Below, in pieces: positions 11,418-23,600 of a stretch of 64,000 nt of DNA. The notes under the pieces were generated by a model that was given only the letters and a program-made list of their open reading frames with translations, ran no database searches and had not been told where the DNA came from. The position numbers were made by a program, and so were the translations under genes. The stretch is taken from assembly GCF_004210375.1 (NCBI RefSeq), contig NC_134828.1, positions 21,134,400 to 21,198,399 of the forward strand, read 5' to 3'. The first letter of the stretch is position 1, and every line of letters starts with the position of its first letter. The stretch comes from Tachypleus tridentatus (Eukaryota; Arthropoda; Merostomata; Xiphosura; Limulidae).

Positions 11418-14400
11418 ATGGCCACCTTGATACAATGGAACTGTCGAGGTTTACCTTCTAATCTGGATGATATCAAAACACTGATTGCTTTCTACCATCC
11501 TGTATGTCTTTCCTCACACGAAACATTTCTAAAACCTGCTGATACAGTTTCTATTAGGCAATTTTCTCTGTACAGAAATGACAGGCTGTGTGATGGACCA
11601 GTACATGGAGGGGTGGCACTATTGGTTGATCAGCATGTGCCCACCCTGTCTTTTTCACTCAACACACACTTGGAGGCCGAAGCGATTCATGTTTCCTTGG
11701 GTCATACCATCACTGTTTGTTCTCTACCTGTACTTTGGAGAGACATGTGATCAATCAGACCTTGATGCTCTTGTTGAACAGTTGCCGTCTCCCTTTGTGC
11801 TCTTGGGGGACTTTAATGAACATCATCCCCCCTGGGGAAGTGCTGTTATTGATAGGAGGGGTTGCTCTGTGGAGCGTATGCTCTCTGATCACAATCTTTT
11901 TCTTTTCAATACTAGTTCTTCCACTTATTTTCATGCACCTAGTCAGTTCTTTACTGCTATTGATCTCTCAGTTTGCTCCCCTTCATTATTCTCCCATTTA
12001 TCATGAAGGGTTGACAATAGTCCACTAGGCAGAAATCATTTCCCTATACTTTTGAGAGAGACTGGCCGTGGTCGATGCCACTCTACCCGCGTGCCCTGGT
12101 GGAAGCTGGATCAGGCAGACTGGGTCACTTTCACTGCTCTTGCAGAACTTAATCCTGCCATCGTGAATCAGCCATCAATAGACGACTGGGTGTCAGCAGT
12201 AACTGACTGTATTATACAAGCAGCTACTCAGTGTATTCCTAAAATCTCGACACCTTTTCCACGATATCCTCGTCCGTGGTGAAATCCTGCTTGCCACTTA
12301 GCATGGAAGGCTCAAAATCTGGCCTGGAATACTCTTCACAGATATCCCACACTTTCGAACCGCGTCGCTTTCCAACGGGCCCGTGCACATGCTGGGTGGG
12401 TAAGATGTCAAAGCCAGAAGGAATCTTGGATTAAGTTCACAACTAGCATATCTTCTACCACCAGTTCCAAGGTCATATGGGACAGGATTCGAAAGGTCAG
12501 TGGGCACTACAATTATGTCCCCCTCTCGACCACACTTTCTGATGGTCAGGAAGTCGCTGATGTCTGGAGCATTGCTGATATTCTATGTGAAAGCTTTTGC
12601 CAGGTATCTAGAACTTCTGCTTGTTCCTCCACCTTCTTGGCCATTAAGGCAGAGCGTTCACCTTTTTCCTTTCGAACTGACTGTCTCTTTGACTGTAATT
12701 GTCCTTTTACACTGATTGAACTGAAAATGGCCCTTCATCGGTCTGGCAGTACATCTGTTGGACCTGATGATGTACACTGTGACGTGCTCCAGCATCTATC
12801 TCCTGCTTCTCTTGATGTCCTTCCAATTGTCTTTAACCAGATCTGGCAGGAGAATGTTTTTCCTGATGCCTGGCACCAGGCTATTATTTTACCTTTTTCT
12901 AAGCCAGGGATAGATCCCAAGATTCCTTCAAACTACCGTCCAATTGTTTTGACGAGCCGTCTCTGTAAGACCTTAGAAAGGATGGTTAATGCTCGTCTTG
13001 TTTGGTTTCTCGAATCAAACAATCTCCTCTCGCCCACCCAGCGTGGGTTCCGACGACAGCACTCCACCACAGACCACCTAATTCGACTTGAAACGTCAAT
13101 CAGAGAAGCCTTTCTCAAACGCCAACATCTTGTATCAATATTCTTTGACATTGAGAAGGCTTATGACACAACATGGAGGTATGGCATTTTGCGAAACCTC
13201 CATACATGTGGGTTACATAGTCATTTACCTATGTTTATTAAAAAAACATTTTAATGGACAGAAGATTCCAAGTTTTGGTGGGTTCGACACTCTCCTGTTC
13301 TTTTGTACAGGACCTTGGAGTCCCTCAGGGCTGTGTTTTGAGTGTCACACTTTTCAGGATAAAGATAAATGCCATCACTGAACAACTTCCTCTCACCATT
13401 ACGAATGGGCTGTATGTTGACGACTTTCACATCTCATGTCAGTCGTCGAACATAAGATATATTGAGCGGCAGCTACAAACTGCCCTCAATAGTGTACTGA
13501 AGTGGACTATGGCGAACTGCTTTAATTTCTCTCTCTCTAAAACCGTTTTCATACACTTTTGCCGCCAACGGGATATTCACCCTGATCCTGAACTTCATAT
13601 CAGTGAAGTTTTACTGCCAGTAGTCCCTGAGACCAAGTTCTTGGGCATATCTTTGACTGTAAGCTAATATTTATACCACACTTAAAGCAACTACGGGTCA
13701 AATGCACAAGAGCACTGAACATCCTCCGTGCCCTCTCTATTACCAGTTGGGGAGCAGATCGATGTTCAATGTTAAAGGTATATCGTGCTCTTATTCGATC
13801 AAAACTCGACTATGGATCAATGGTCTATGGCTCTGCCAGATCCTTGGCCTTAAAGATGCTGGACCCCATTCATCACCAAGGACTTCTCTACATCTTTGCC
13901 GTTTGCAACTATCTTTACTTTTTTCTTCGAATCATCGTTCCTTACCAAAGCATCCCACCTGGGGATGTGTTTTCCTTCCTCAATGAGTCGTACGTTTCCA
14001 GAACAGACGATCTGCCATTGCTCCATTTGGCCTTCGCATCCAGGTGTAAGTTGATGAATTGGGTCTGTCCTTGAATAACATTGCAGATTCCACAGGTCAT
14101 CCCATCCCACCATGGCTTATTACAACCCCCAAATGTGACCTTTCTTTCAGTCATCTGAAAAAGGTAGATACTCCAGATTGGAAATACCGTCTTTTATACA
14201 ATGAACATCTTTCAAACAATCATTTCGTTCCCATTTATACAGATGGTTCAAAATCAGGTAATTCGGTGGGCTCTGCTATGGTTTGCTGCAGTTCGGTGGT
14301 TTCACGCAAAATCCCCCTCTACAGCTTCTGTGTTTACTGCTGAACTGTATGCCATATCTCTTGCCCTGGATCATATTGAAGCTGAGCAGTACTCCAACTG

Positions 14401-15062
14401 CACTATTTATACTGACTCTCTTAGTTCTATACTGGCCCAGGAATAGCTACACGTTGGCTTACACTCTGTTCTCGCTGATATTCAAAACCGACTGGTCCGT
14501 TTCTCATTAATTGCAACTTCTATCAAGTTTTTCTGGATACCAGGCCATGTTGGTATTCGCAGGAACGAGCTTGCAGAAACGGCAGCTAAATCTATCTATT
14601 TTGGAACTGTCACCACTGTGCCTATTCCGTACAAGACTATTCCGTCTTGTATTCAAGGCTCGGTTCCGTACCAGCTAGCAGTCCACTTGGAGTGAACAAC
14701 GTGACAACAAGCTTTTTCAAATAAAACCCTGTCTTTGGCTTTGGCTATCTCGCTTCCGTAAGGTTCGGAAGGAGGAAGTTGTTCTCACTAGGCTACGCAT
14801 TGGTCACAGTTTTTAAACTCGTCGTTTTCTTTTATCTGGAACTGATGCACCAATGTGTAGTTTGTGTAACACTCAAATCACTATCAGCCACATTTTACTT
14901 TCTTGCCATCGTTACGATTTTCAACGATGGCACTATTTTAACCATGTTTTTTCCAAGGGTTTATCTGTAACATTGGAGAGTGTTATTGGTGATGGTGACA
15001 CTGTCCACCTTGATAAAGTTTTTAGTTTTTTAATGGCCATTAATCTTTTTAATCTCATTTAA
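11418..15062 (+). pseudogene. I-group LINE ORF2 (endonuclease, RT, RNase H)
   Basis: Starts at ATGGCC with TLIQWNCRGL, typical of LINE endonucleases; the catalytic segment LGDFNEHHPPWGS lies near 11,803-11,840. Reverse transcriptase motifs follow: KPGIDPKIPSNYRPIVL (12,900s), FFDIEKAYDTTW (13,140s), GVPQGCVLSVTLF (13,317 on) and the YVDD box (about 13,414). RNase H shows PIYTDGSKSG (14,230s), TAELYAISLALDHIE and TDSLSSILAQ. The end has CSLCNTQITISHILLSCHRY, a CCHC-type motif, and closes at 15,062. At least seven frame changes or stops break it (for example near 11,750, 12,280, 13,254, 13,667 and 14,446). Confidence 0.85.
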
Positions 15063-15139
15063 GTGTTGCATATTTATTCATTACACCTTTTTTAATTGTG
15101 GCTTTTCACAGTTTCATTCTCTCTAGTTCAATTTGACAT

Positions 15140-16180
15140 TGAAAAATGGCCAGAACATTTAATAACTCGACATCAGGACTGGAAAGGCCAATTTCAGGTG
15201 ACTAACGTTGCTGTTTGATTGTTTTGGAATTTCGCACAAAGCTACTCGAGGGCTATCTGTGCTAGCCGTCCCTAATTTAGCAGTGTAAGACGAGAGGGAA
15301 GGCAGCTAGTCATCACCACCCACCGCCAACTCTTGGGCTACTCTTTTACCGACGAATAGTGGGACTGACAGTCACATTATAATTCACCACGGCTGAAAGG
15401 GGGAGCATGTTTGGCGCGACCGGGATGCGAACCCGTGACCCTCAGATTACGAGTCGCAAGCCTTAACACGCTTGTCCATGCCGGGCCGTTGCTGTTTGAA
15501 CTACCCGTTAGGCGTCCTGGCGAGTTAATATTCCACTTTTGCTGCATGTCCTTTAAACTTTTATTACTTTACGCTTTGGTATTGGCCATAATGACACATA
15601 ACCTGGAATCAGGACTGAAAAGACCAACTTCAGGTAACTGACAGTGGTTCTGTACTTGACTGTTAGTCTTCCTGGTGGGTTATGATAATTTCCATTATGC
15701 TACAGAAGTTCTTTATAACTTTGTAGATTGGATGTCAACATCGGTTTTATCCAATTTTTGTTTTTACCTTCGTTTACTTTTACAAATTTTACTACATTTA
15801 CTTTACTTTTACCTTTTTATTGGGCATTTGGCTACTCATTACGATTTTGCTCTATGTCTTTTAAAACTTCTATTATTTTACATTTTAATAATGGCTGCTA
15901 TGACACATAACCCGGAACCAGGACTGAAAAGGCCAACTTCAGGTGACTGACGGTGGTTTTTGAACTTACCTTTTTGTCTTCCTATCGGGTTATGATCATT
16001 ACCAATTTGCTTGAGTAAGTACTTTACAATTTATTTTACTCTGCTTTCTCTCTTACCATTATAAACTAGGTGTCAACGTTGGTTTTATGCTTTTTTCTGT
16101 TTTTCAATTATGTTTTGTTTTACCTTCATTTCCTTTTCTGTATTTTACTACATTTAATTTATTTTTACCTTTTTACCAGA
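15140..16180 (+). repeat. 3' region tandem repeat of the I-group LINE, unit about 307 bp
   Basis: The phrase CAGGACTGAAAAGGCCAACT or a close variant, followed by TCAGGTGACTGACGGTGG, occurs near 15,175, 15,610 and 15,918. Each is followed by GTCTTCCT..GGGTTATGAT and a T-rich stretch; the first copy is interrupted by a SINE. The two undisturbed units are about 307 bp apart. Confidence 0.7.
15219..15487 (-). mobile_element. tRNA-derived SINE, full length, with target duplication
   Basis: Read on the minus strand it begins GGCCCGGCATGG, with an A-box-like AAGCGTGTTAAGG and a B-box-like ACGGGTTCGCATCCCGG, and continues into the standard SINE body. It is flanked by a perfect 12-bp duplication GTTGCTGTTTGA (15,207-15,218 and 15,488-15,499). 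It inserted into the 3' region of the I-group LINE and is therefore younger than it. Confidence 0.93.
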
Positions 16181-16239
16181 TGTTTGGCGCAGATAGCCTA
16201 GCAGCTTTGCGCCATAAAACACTAAATCAATGAATCAAC

Positions 16240-16640
16240 TATCTTCCAGGAAGTTAGATAGCCGGGTGATCTGTCTCTGTATTTTCTAAATTCATTTTTA
16301 ATTCTGGTAATTTTCGAGTTATTTCTAAATAATTTGAGACTCCATTACTAATTATTCTTTCGAAAATTTGTCCTACACAGCTGGCCAGGCTGATCGGGGG
16401 ACAATTGTTTGTTTACTTGCTGGTTTTTCTTTTTTTATGGAATACAGACTATTGCTTGTTTCCAAATAACCGGGATGTATCCAGAACTAAGTGATAAGTT
16501 AAAGATTGCTGCTATGTGTTCACACAGTCCCTGAACGCCTTTTAAAAGAGGAGAATAGCTTGTATGTCATCCTCTCCTGGTGTCTAGTCTTTTGTAGATT
16601 TTATTGTTAGTTTTACTTCCTTTCCTGTTATTGTTTTAGT
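16240..16640 (-). mobile_element. Jockey-type LINE fragment (RT region)
   Basis: The minus strand reads DDIQAILLLKGVQGL and IFNLSLSSGYIPVIWKQA, a close match to EDEIQAILLKKG and LFNLSLSSGYIQVSWKLA of the 41.9-45.8 kb Jockey element. A small internal deletion joins the FRK segment to a segment matching RWLSNFLKNR. Stops and frame changes are present. It abuts the tail of the I-group LINE. Confidence 0.75.
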
Positions 16641-16901
16641 TTGATTGTTTTTGTAATTTCACGCAAAGCTACACGAGGGCTATCTGCGCTAGCCGTCCCT
16701 AATTCAGCAGTGTAAGACTAGAGGGAAAGCACTAGTCATCACTACTCACCGCCAACTCTTGGACTACTCTTTTACCAAAGAATAGAGTGATTGATAGTAA
16801 CATTATAACGCTCAATGGCTGAAAGGACGAGCATGTTTGGTGTGACGAGAATTCGAACTCGCGACCCACAGTTCACGAGTCGAACGTCTAAACCCAACTG
16901 G
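16641..16901 (-). mobile_element. tRNA-derived SINE, diverged copy
   Basis: Minus-strand SINE body (CTTTGCGTGAAATT end, GCTAGCGCAGATAGCCCTCG block) and part of a tRNA-like head (GTCGCGAGTTCGAATTCTCG). It is more diverged than most copies here, suggesting an older insertion. Confidence 0.8.
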
Positions 16902-17040
16902 GTAAATTGGTACATACTCGCGCAAGTGTTGATTGTCATAAAAGCGCGCGAAGGTACTTTTATTACACATGAGCGTGCAGGTGCGTAAATTGGTATATGC
17001 ACGCGTAAGTGCTGATTTTGGTACATGTGCGCGCATGCGT
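16902..17040. repeat. CpG-rich repeat, period about 83 bp
   Basis: GTAAATTGGTACATACTCGC (16,902) recurs as GTAAATTGGTATATGCACGC (16,985), each followed by GCAAGTG or GTAAGTG and TGATT. Blocks of GCGCGC are unusual for this AT-rich window. Confidence 0.5.
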
Positions 17041-17044
17041 GTTT

Positions 17045-18990
17045 CAGATTTTGTTTTCTTTAGTATTTTCACGTGTGGATGATTGGAGTAGGGACAGTGA
17101 TTTTTTCTTTCATTCAACAGATATAGATATACAAGGATTAATTTGCTACATGTTTTAGTAACTGCTGATTTTGCAACAAGATATTCTGATTTTTCGATTG
17201 TTTTTGAATGGAGTTTTTCTCCTGCTACGTAACATAGATTAGCGTGTATCTGATTTTAAGAAAACAAATAATAATTTATTGTCTGCAGTATATTAATAAG
17301 CAATGTGAAATAGTTTTATACATATGATTCTGTACGCTTTTTTATACAACAAAGTAACAGGTTAATATGAATTTTGTAAATCAAACGTTTTCAATCCGCT
17401 TTTGACGGTGAGGTATGTAATTCTCTTCAGCGTCGAATAATTCCTGCAACCGATTTAAGTTTCATTTGCAATGTTGGTGTCTTATACAAGGGTTCTAATG
17501 CATTATCAAAATGAAAGAACACGTTAATTTATGTTGTAACTAGGTTTAACAGTTTCTTACATTATATAAAAAAATTTCGAAATAATAGTATTTAGAATGT
17601 GATTCATGTGGTAAAATTATCTTATTGCTGCAATGTAAAAGCACTGGATTTTTCATATTATAATCTTACCCTTCCTCTGAAACCATTATCTGGTCTGTTG
17701 TTTTCTAATTATAAACAAACTACAATTAATATTCCTTCATACTGCATGTGTATATGAATCTTCTGGCATACCAATTCTCAGGAAGTTACACGAAACAACT
17801 TTTGTCAGAAATAAAGTTACAATAATATTGTTCTAAAAACCATTCGGACAGTTGAATCAAGTTCTTAATGCCAATACATACTTCAATATCTTTTCGTCAG
17901 ATCAAGCCAAAAGCAAGCAAACACTCAAGGAAACATGTTGACCTAATCTGATTTATTGATGATTTCCTTTCTTTTGAATAGTCTAACAAAACGATTCAAG
18001 AGATGTTTGCTCTGTGAATTCCTTAACTTTGAACGGAAATACTATAATTGACAGTCATTAATCCACTGTCAATTGTAGTTTACTATTGTTTGACTAAAGA
18101 ATGAAATTTGACCTTACTCTTATAACACACCCGTGATCCAAAAGTGTAGACCACATTTTTTTTTGTTTATTTACATAGGTAAAGAAGACAGATTAAGAAA
18201 TATCCACGAGAATAAATCGCCCCTCTTATGTGTCCCAAATATTCAAGTCTGTGGTGGTGGATTCAAGATTTGAGGCATATTTTCCTGACATACGATGAAC
18301 TTTTCGTGTTTTTAGAATGAATATCTCAGTATGATTTGTGATTAACTGTATGCAGCTACTCCGAAGACGACAATACTTCCATACGTCATACCTAAGATTT
18401 GAAGAAACTTTTGACATCTCCTTAACCACCAATTTCCATGATCTCAATCCTTTTTGATTCTGTTCATTGCAGACAAAATCCGTTGTTTGATTAACATCTT
18501 AGAAGTGCAGGACTTAATTATGTGTCCTTCATTGTCCTTGTTAATTTAGATATCTGTTAAGTTAAACATTAATTATTAATGTTTTTTTAGGTAATTTTGG
18601 TCAATTTGCACATTCTTTATTATGCCATACTTTGTGGACTAGATGCAATTAGATTGTTTGTCCATAAGATATTTATCAATATTTTAACTCAATGCTTTAA
18701 TAGTTTCTACATCACACAGCTCTACTACTTGTAATATTTTATTTATTCTGTCCGATTGTTTTTCATCATTGTTAACTGTATATCTTATCCTAATTTTCAT
18801 CAGTGGGACTTAAAATCTTTTGACTTGTAATGTATTCATTTATTTCCCATGGCTAAACTTGATTTTGGCTACTTCAACGTTTGTGATACTAGAAACCTAA
18901 TTTAATTCCAGTAATCTACACTTTATTGATAGCTGTTTGCAACTTTTAGTCCAATTCTCAAATTCAAGACCCTATAATTTAGACTAACCT
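17045..18990. other. AT-rich stretch, no gene seen
   Basis: Short frames only. No domain, exon or element terminus recognised. Confidence 0.5.
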
Positions 18991-19019
18991 TGGCTCTAAG
19001 TTGTGTGGAGGTACAAACT

Positions 19020-20590
19020 TTTTTTTTGACTCTGAATCTTTGCACACTTCACTCTGTGGATTATTGGCTCCTGCTTGCTTCCATCCATTTGAAGTCCAGA
19101 GACCACACTACTCTGCTCTAACAAGATGCACTGTTGAATAGGATTCCTAATAATGGAGAGAAGTCTCTTCTTACCCTTCTCAATACCTCATTCATGAGTT
19201 CTTCTTTTCAACCTCAGTAAAGTTTAGCTTCCTCCTTCATCTTCACATTTGGAATGAATAATTCACACATCCATCACCTTCCAATCTCTGGTCTACCATG
19301 GAGTGTTCACTCCATACCACCTTTACTGAGGTTCTTAAGCTTTGTCCCACTTTCCTCTACTTCTGCTGGGATGGTGGTTGTTATGGTGCATTACAACATC
19401 TTCAAAGTGGTCACTTATATCATAGAGCCAGTGGTACCAATTCCAGGTCTCTGTGCTCATGGTCACCACATTATGATTGTAACTTTCCATTTTCCCGGCT
19501 CCCTAAATTTGGTGTTAAATTGATTATATTCTCCCATGTTTCTTCTCATGGAATGGCCCCTCACATCGTGGGTGTCAACACTTCCTACCTACATGTATGG
19601 CTTTAGTCAGTTCCATTGTCTCAGCCCAGTCTCTGGTTTAATTGTGTTACGTTTTTCCTTTCCTGATTCATTAAGCCTCTGTCCATGTCTATTACCACAG
19701 ATAACATATCTTTCAAATTTTGTCTCTTTCTCATTGCTTCTGCATTTCCCACCTTTCCCTATTATTCATCCAGTTGTTAAATAAAGACTTCTCCACTTTG
19801 ATTTTGTCTAGCTATTGGGCAACCTTACTGATTACCCAACATTTCCTGTGGCTTCATTTTTTTCTTTTCTTTTCCCTCCTCTTATATTCTTTTAATTGTT
19901 TATTGTGATCTAAATGTGGTCCTTAATGCTCTTTCCTCCATATAAATTTTTGTCTTCACGTTCTATCTACTTATGTCATTAATGTTACCCACTCATTACA
20001 TCATCCCCCTTATGCCATTCTTTATCCAAACTGGTCCTTCTTCTCTAAGACTTATGCCAAAATTTTAATTGTTTTTCACTCTCTCACCTTTTCTTAACCT
20101 TCCATTTTTAACCTGAATTTCCATTCCAGTCCTGATCAACTTCTTTGTCTGATATATGACATGTACTGTCTCCTTTTGGGTTCACAATCCCAACCTTTTA
20201 TTTCCTGGAACCATTCCATTTCCAATGGCCTTTTCCTTTTATGCTTACTGGTTTGGTTCATCAACTTCTGTTTGAACTTATCTCTGATAGGTTGCCATAC
20301 CCACTATATCCCATCACATTCATGCCATTACTAAGTCTGTTGCTGCATGCCTTCACTGTCCTTTAAAGGAGATTGTTAAGGCTGGGATGTAGACTACTCC
20401 TTGTACTTTTGTCATTCATCATCTTCATGATCTCACACATGATCTTCCTACCTTTTCAACTACACACATTCTGTTGCCTTTGACTGGATAAGTCTTCTCA
20501 CGTTTTTCGTTTTCCTTCCAGCATTCCTAATCTTCACCAATACTACAAGAATTCTATTCTCCATTGGGTGTCAGCTGGTAAGCTATACAT
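19020..20590 (+). mobile_element. DIRS-like retroelement remnant with tyrosine-recombinase end
   Basis: The plus strand is C/T-rich, like the coding strand of the DIRS remnants elsewhere in the window. At about 20,320-20,450 it reads SVAACLHCPLKEIVKAGM, a stop, then TFVIHHLHDLTHD. This parallels the C-terminal tyrosine-recombinase segment of DIRS elements, which has the general form R-S-V-A...P-L..I..A..W.S...F...Y-L-R-D. The catalytic Tyr position reads His. Upstream frames (19,254-19,908) are broken and not assignable. Confidence 0.45.
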
Positions 20591-20759
20591 TTTATAAAAT
20601 TTTAAATGGACAAAAGGAGCTTATTATTTCATCAAGGATGTCCCTTCCAACTCCCAAATATGGTCACCCCTTAATACTCATGTATTCATTCAATCTTTTC
20701 TTAAACTCAGTTTAAAAAGTAATCTTATCTAAATAATTCCAACTCTACCAAAGTTTCAA

Positions 20760-22740
20760 TTTATGCTCCCTTGTTCGACTGTTGTCACTGCTAGACATGA
20801 AAAAGTTTGAATGATAAATACTATCACAACGTCATGCAGTATTTAATATATTTGTATTTAAATTTTAAGAATAATTTGAATTGAGAAAACCCACACACAT
20901 CACATATTGGACATGTAAACATCTGTCATGTATTGGCCCAATACATTAAATGATCTAAATCTCCAAGTAAGTCTGTAGCATCTCTGATGCAGTTAGCAAC
21001 CCCAAAAACCTTAATGTCATTTTCAAACTAAAAAATTTCATTACTCATTCCAGAATAAATATCATTAATACAAGTCTCAACTAGCAGATAACTCAGTAAA
21101 GAGCCCTGAGACACACTACTTGTTAGTATAACCCAGTCAGATCTAATTCCATTTATTACTGTTTTCTATCCAATTTAACAACATTCCTCCCAGAACCACA
21201 TATTTAATTTTTGTAGCATGTGTTTTGTAAGGCATCTTATCACCAGATGCTTCCTGAAAATCAAGGTAAACCAAATCCATGGTATTTCCTTAATTAACTC
21301 TTTCAGTGACATCCACAAAGAGTGTCACAATATTTGTTAACCAAGACTTTCCCTTGCTGAAAGCATGCTGGCTCTTTCATATTATGTTAATCTGCTTTAA
21401 GTGAATTTGTAGTGCATCTTTAATTACACACTCCAATCACTTTCCAACTACTGATCTAAGATTAACTGGCCTATATAACTCAGGATGGCTGTTATGGATA
21501 TTAACACTTTTACTAATAAAGCAGAGAAGAATGTTACAACCTTCTTAGGTCATTTTCAGGTTAATCATACCAGCTGTCCTGTGATAGATTTTTACTTTAA
21601 GTGGGTTTCTCATCATCAAGAATAACTGGCCTATGATTGCCTGGGAAATGTTTATCACTTTCTTTAAATATTAGACTAACATCCAACTTCCAGTTTTCTA
21701 ATACTCTTCCACTACTCAATGACTTATAAAAAGTATTAGCTAGTGGTTTATAAATATAATCTTTAAGTTTCTTTAAAACTCTAGGATAAAAGTTGTCTGG
21801 TCCAGGGATTCATGTTTACCAATTTTAGTCTTACAGTTTCAGAACTTCAAATGATATATTTTACATCAATATCTTTCTCACACATTAAGTGCTTTGGTTT
21901 GTCCATTAAGTTTAAATTTATTGTGTTTATCCCAAATATGATTGCTTAAACTTTACTAAATCATACTGGAACTGTCCTGTATTTTATGTATAGAATACGC
22001 ATGTCATGTATACATATCAATTATTTACCTTAAGTTTTTACCACATCTGTTCAAGATCACCTGCCAGCTCTTTAACCAAATCTACAGAACTAGATCATGT
22101 TTCATTCCATCAAAATTATCTTTACCAAAATTTGGAATTAGGGTATAATTCGTCTTCAATTTTACATGAAATAAAATACCCAACCTAATAGTTCCATATC
22201 TGCATGTACTTAAAAGCTCACCAACCACAACTCTATCCTATTGACTTTAGAAATTAATATTAAATCTGATATACATTCCTTTATTTTAAGTTCTGTCACC
22301 AATTGGTGTACAAAAGAATTCTGAACAATTTCCAAAAACCTATCCCTCTCATTGTCAGATGCAAAATTATCCCAATCGATACCCCTAAAATTAAAATATC
22401 CCATAATAACATCTTTTCATTGATATCCATTAACACTAACCCAAGCTGACTCAACCTTATTGCTGTTTAATATTTAATATATTCTAACTCAACAGAATGT
22501 AGTTCACTCTTCACACATAAAGCTACTACTCCCACTTTTTTTTTTCAATATTCTATATCTAGTAAATAATCTGTAGATTGGTATTTCAAACAAATTTCCT
22601 TCATCAAAATTGTTCAAACTTAACCAAGTCTTAGTGATACCCATAATATCAAAATCATCAGCTTTTCCCAGATGGGTATTGATAGATAAAATAATAAACT
22701 AATTGCTTGAAACAGGTCCATCTCACATGGGATCTTTTCA
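20760..22740 (-). mobile_element. CR1-like LINE remnant (endonuclease and RT)
   Basis: The minus strand reads, from high to low coordinates: ITKTWLSLNNFDEGNLFE (endonuclease), MGYFNFRGIDWDNFASDN (22,404 on, the GDFN-type box with GYFN here), then GPDNFYPRVLKKLKDYI (about 21,800), SQHAFSKGKSWLTN (about 21,380), MDLVYLDFQEAS (about 21,280, RT block A) and NWIENS. The C-terminal part has DIKVFGVANCI and DLDHLMYWA. All blocks are in family order but with many stops. Length and motifs fit the CR1/L2 group, which lacks RNase H. Confidence 0.8.
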
Positions 22741-22744
22741 TGAT

Positions 22745-23350
22745 GTTGGAGTAAAATAGATGCCTCTGTTCTCATTAATTACAGTTGCAGAAGGTTCTGT
22801 CTCTGCTTCTAGAGGTGAGAGTGGGAGACTTTGTCCAAAAAATATAAAATAAATCAAAATTGCTCTTCTTTTCTTTCTAGAATGATTTCAAATTGTAACA
22901 TGAAACTATACTCATAACAGTATACATCCATTTACAATTAAACTTTACTTTTATCCCCATTTGACTACCCTTTGAACTGTAACTACTATTTGTGCCATTA
23001 TAAGTTGCATCACTCAATATGCACGTAGCTCTCATTATGCTATTGAATTACACTACCCATGAACTACTACCTAGTTGCTTGCATTCTTGTCTTGTAAAAC
23101 ATTTTTATTACATTACACTGGTTTACAAAGAAATTGAGGCAAGCACAAAAATAGCTGTTTTAACCTAATTTGGGGGTGCTGAATTCAGATTTGAAATCCG
23201 TTTTTACTCATCATCTCTAGTTTTTTAGATATGCATACTGTACATTTTGTACACATACTGTACATAAAGGCGTATATGCATTCAGGGTTAATTTCTAATA
23301 TTGTGTGACTTATGTCTTCTTTTTTAGTTATTATGCAATAAATGTAAGTG
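22745..23350. other. AT-rich flank upstream of the Cys-rich ORF
   Basis: No coding region seen. The part after 23,100 may belong to the repeat unit that carries the following ORF. Confidence 0.35.
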
Positions 23351-23358
23351 ATAGCATT

Positions 23359-23392
23359 ACATATATATATATATATATATAGCTATATATCA
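23359..23392 (+). promoter_or_regulatory. AT dinucleotide run, possible TATA region
   Basis: A run of about ten TA units, then AGCTATATATC, lies about 210 bases upstream of the ATG at 23,601 and just before a GC-richer stretch (23,400-23,500) that could be a 5' untranslated exon. Microsatellite for certain; promoter role inferred. Confidence 0.4.
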
Positions 23393-23600
23393 AGACAGAT
23401 TTTGGCAGTTATGCGTAGCCAACACGTCTCAATCAACAGCCAGTAGTACACTGGCAGTCAGCGCAGGAGGTTGGTGTCCCTCGACAATTGTGTTACACAG
23501 TCTTTTGGGTATATATTTGTATTACAATTTCCAATGACGCACATAATTATTATTGCCTTACATATGATTTAATTTTACTTTGTTTTTTTCAGATTCTCCA

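Larger units (their letters stand above)
9730..16239 (+). mobile_element. I-group LINE, near full length, degenerate
   Basis: Order of parts: GC-richer 5' untranslated region (about 9730-10150); ORF1 gag-like protein; ORF2 with apurinic-type endonuclease, reverse transcriptase, RNase H and a Cys/His motif; then a 3' region with three copies of a roughly 307-bp repeat and an end reading AAATCAATGAATCAA. A C-terminal RNase H places it in the I group. Both ORFs carry many frame breaks, so the copy is dead. A SINE inserted in its 3' region at 15,219-15,487. Three more fragments of the same family lie on the minus strand at 35.5-36.4, 38.5-39.0 and 49.8-51.6 kb. Confidence 0.85.

Noticed and set aside
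15410..15487. tRNA gene in the SINE heads
   Set aside because: The head has A- and B-box-like parts, but it is always fused to the same SINE body, shows mismatches in the stems and sits within target duplications.
15411..15641. 76-residue frame across SINE and LINE 3' region
   Set aside because: Its first part is SINE sequence and its remainder LINE untranslated sequence.
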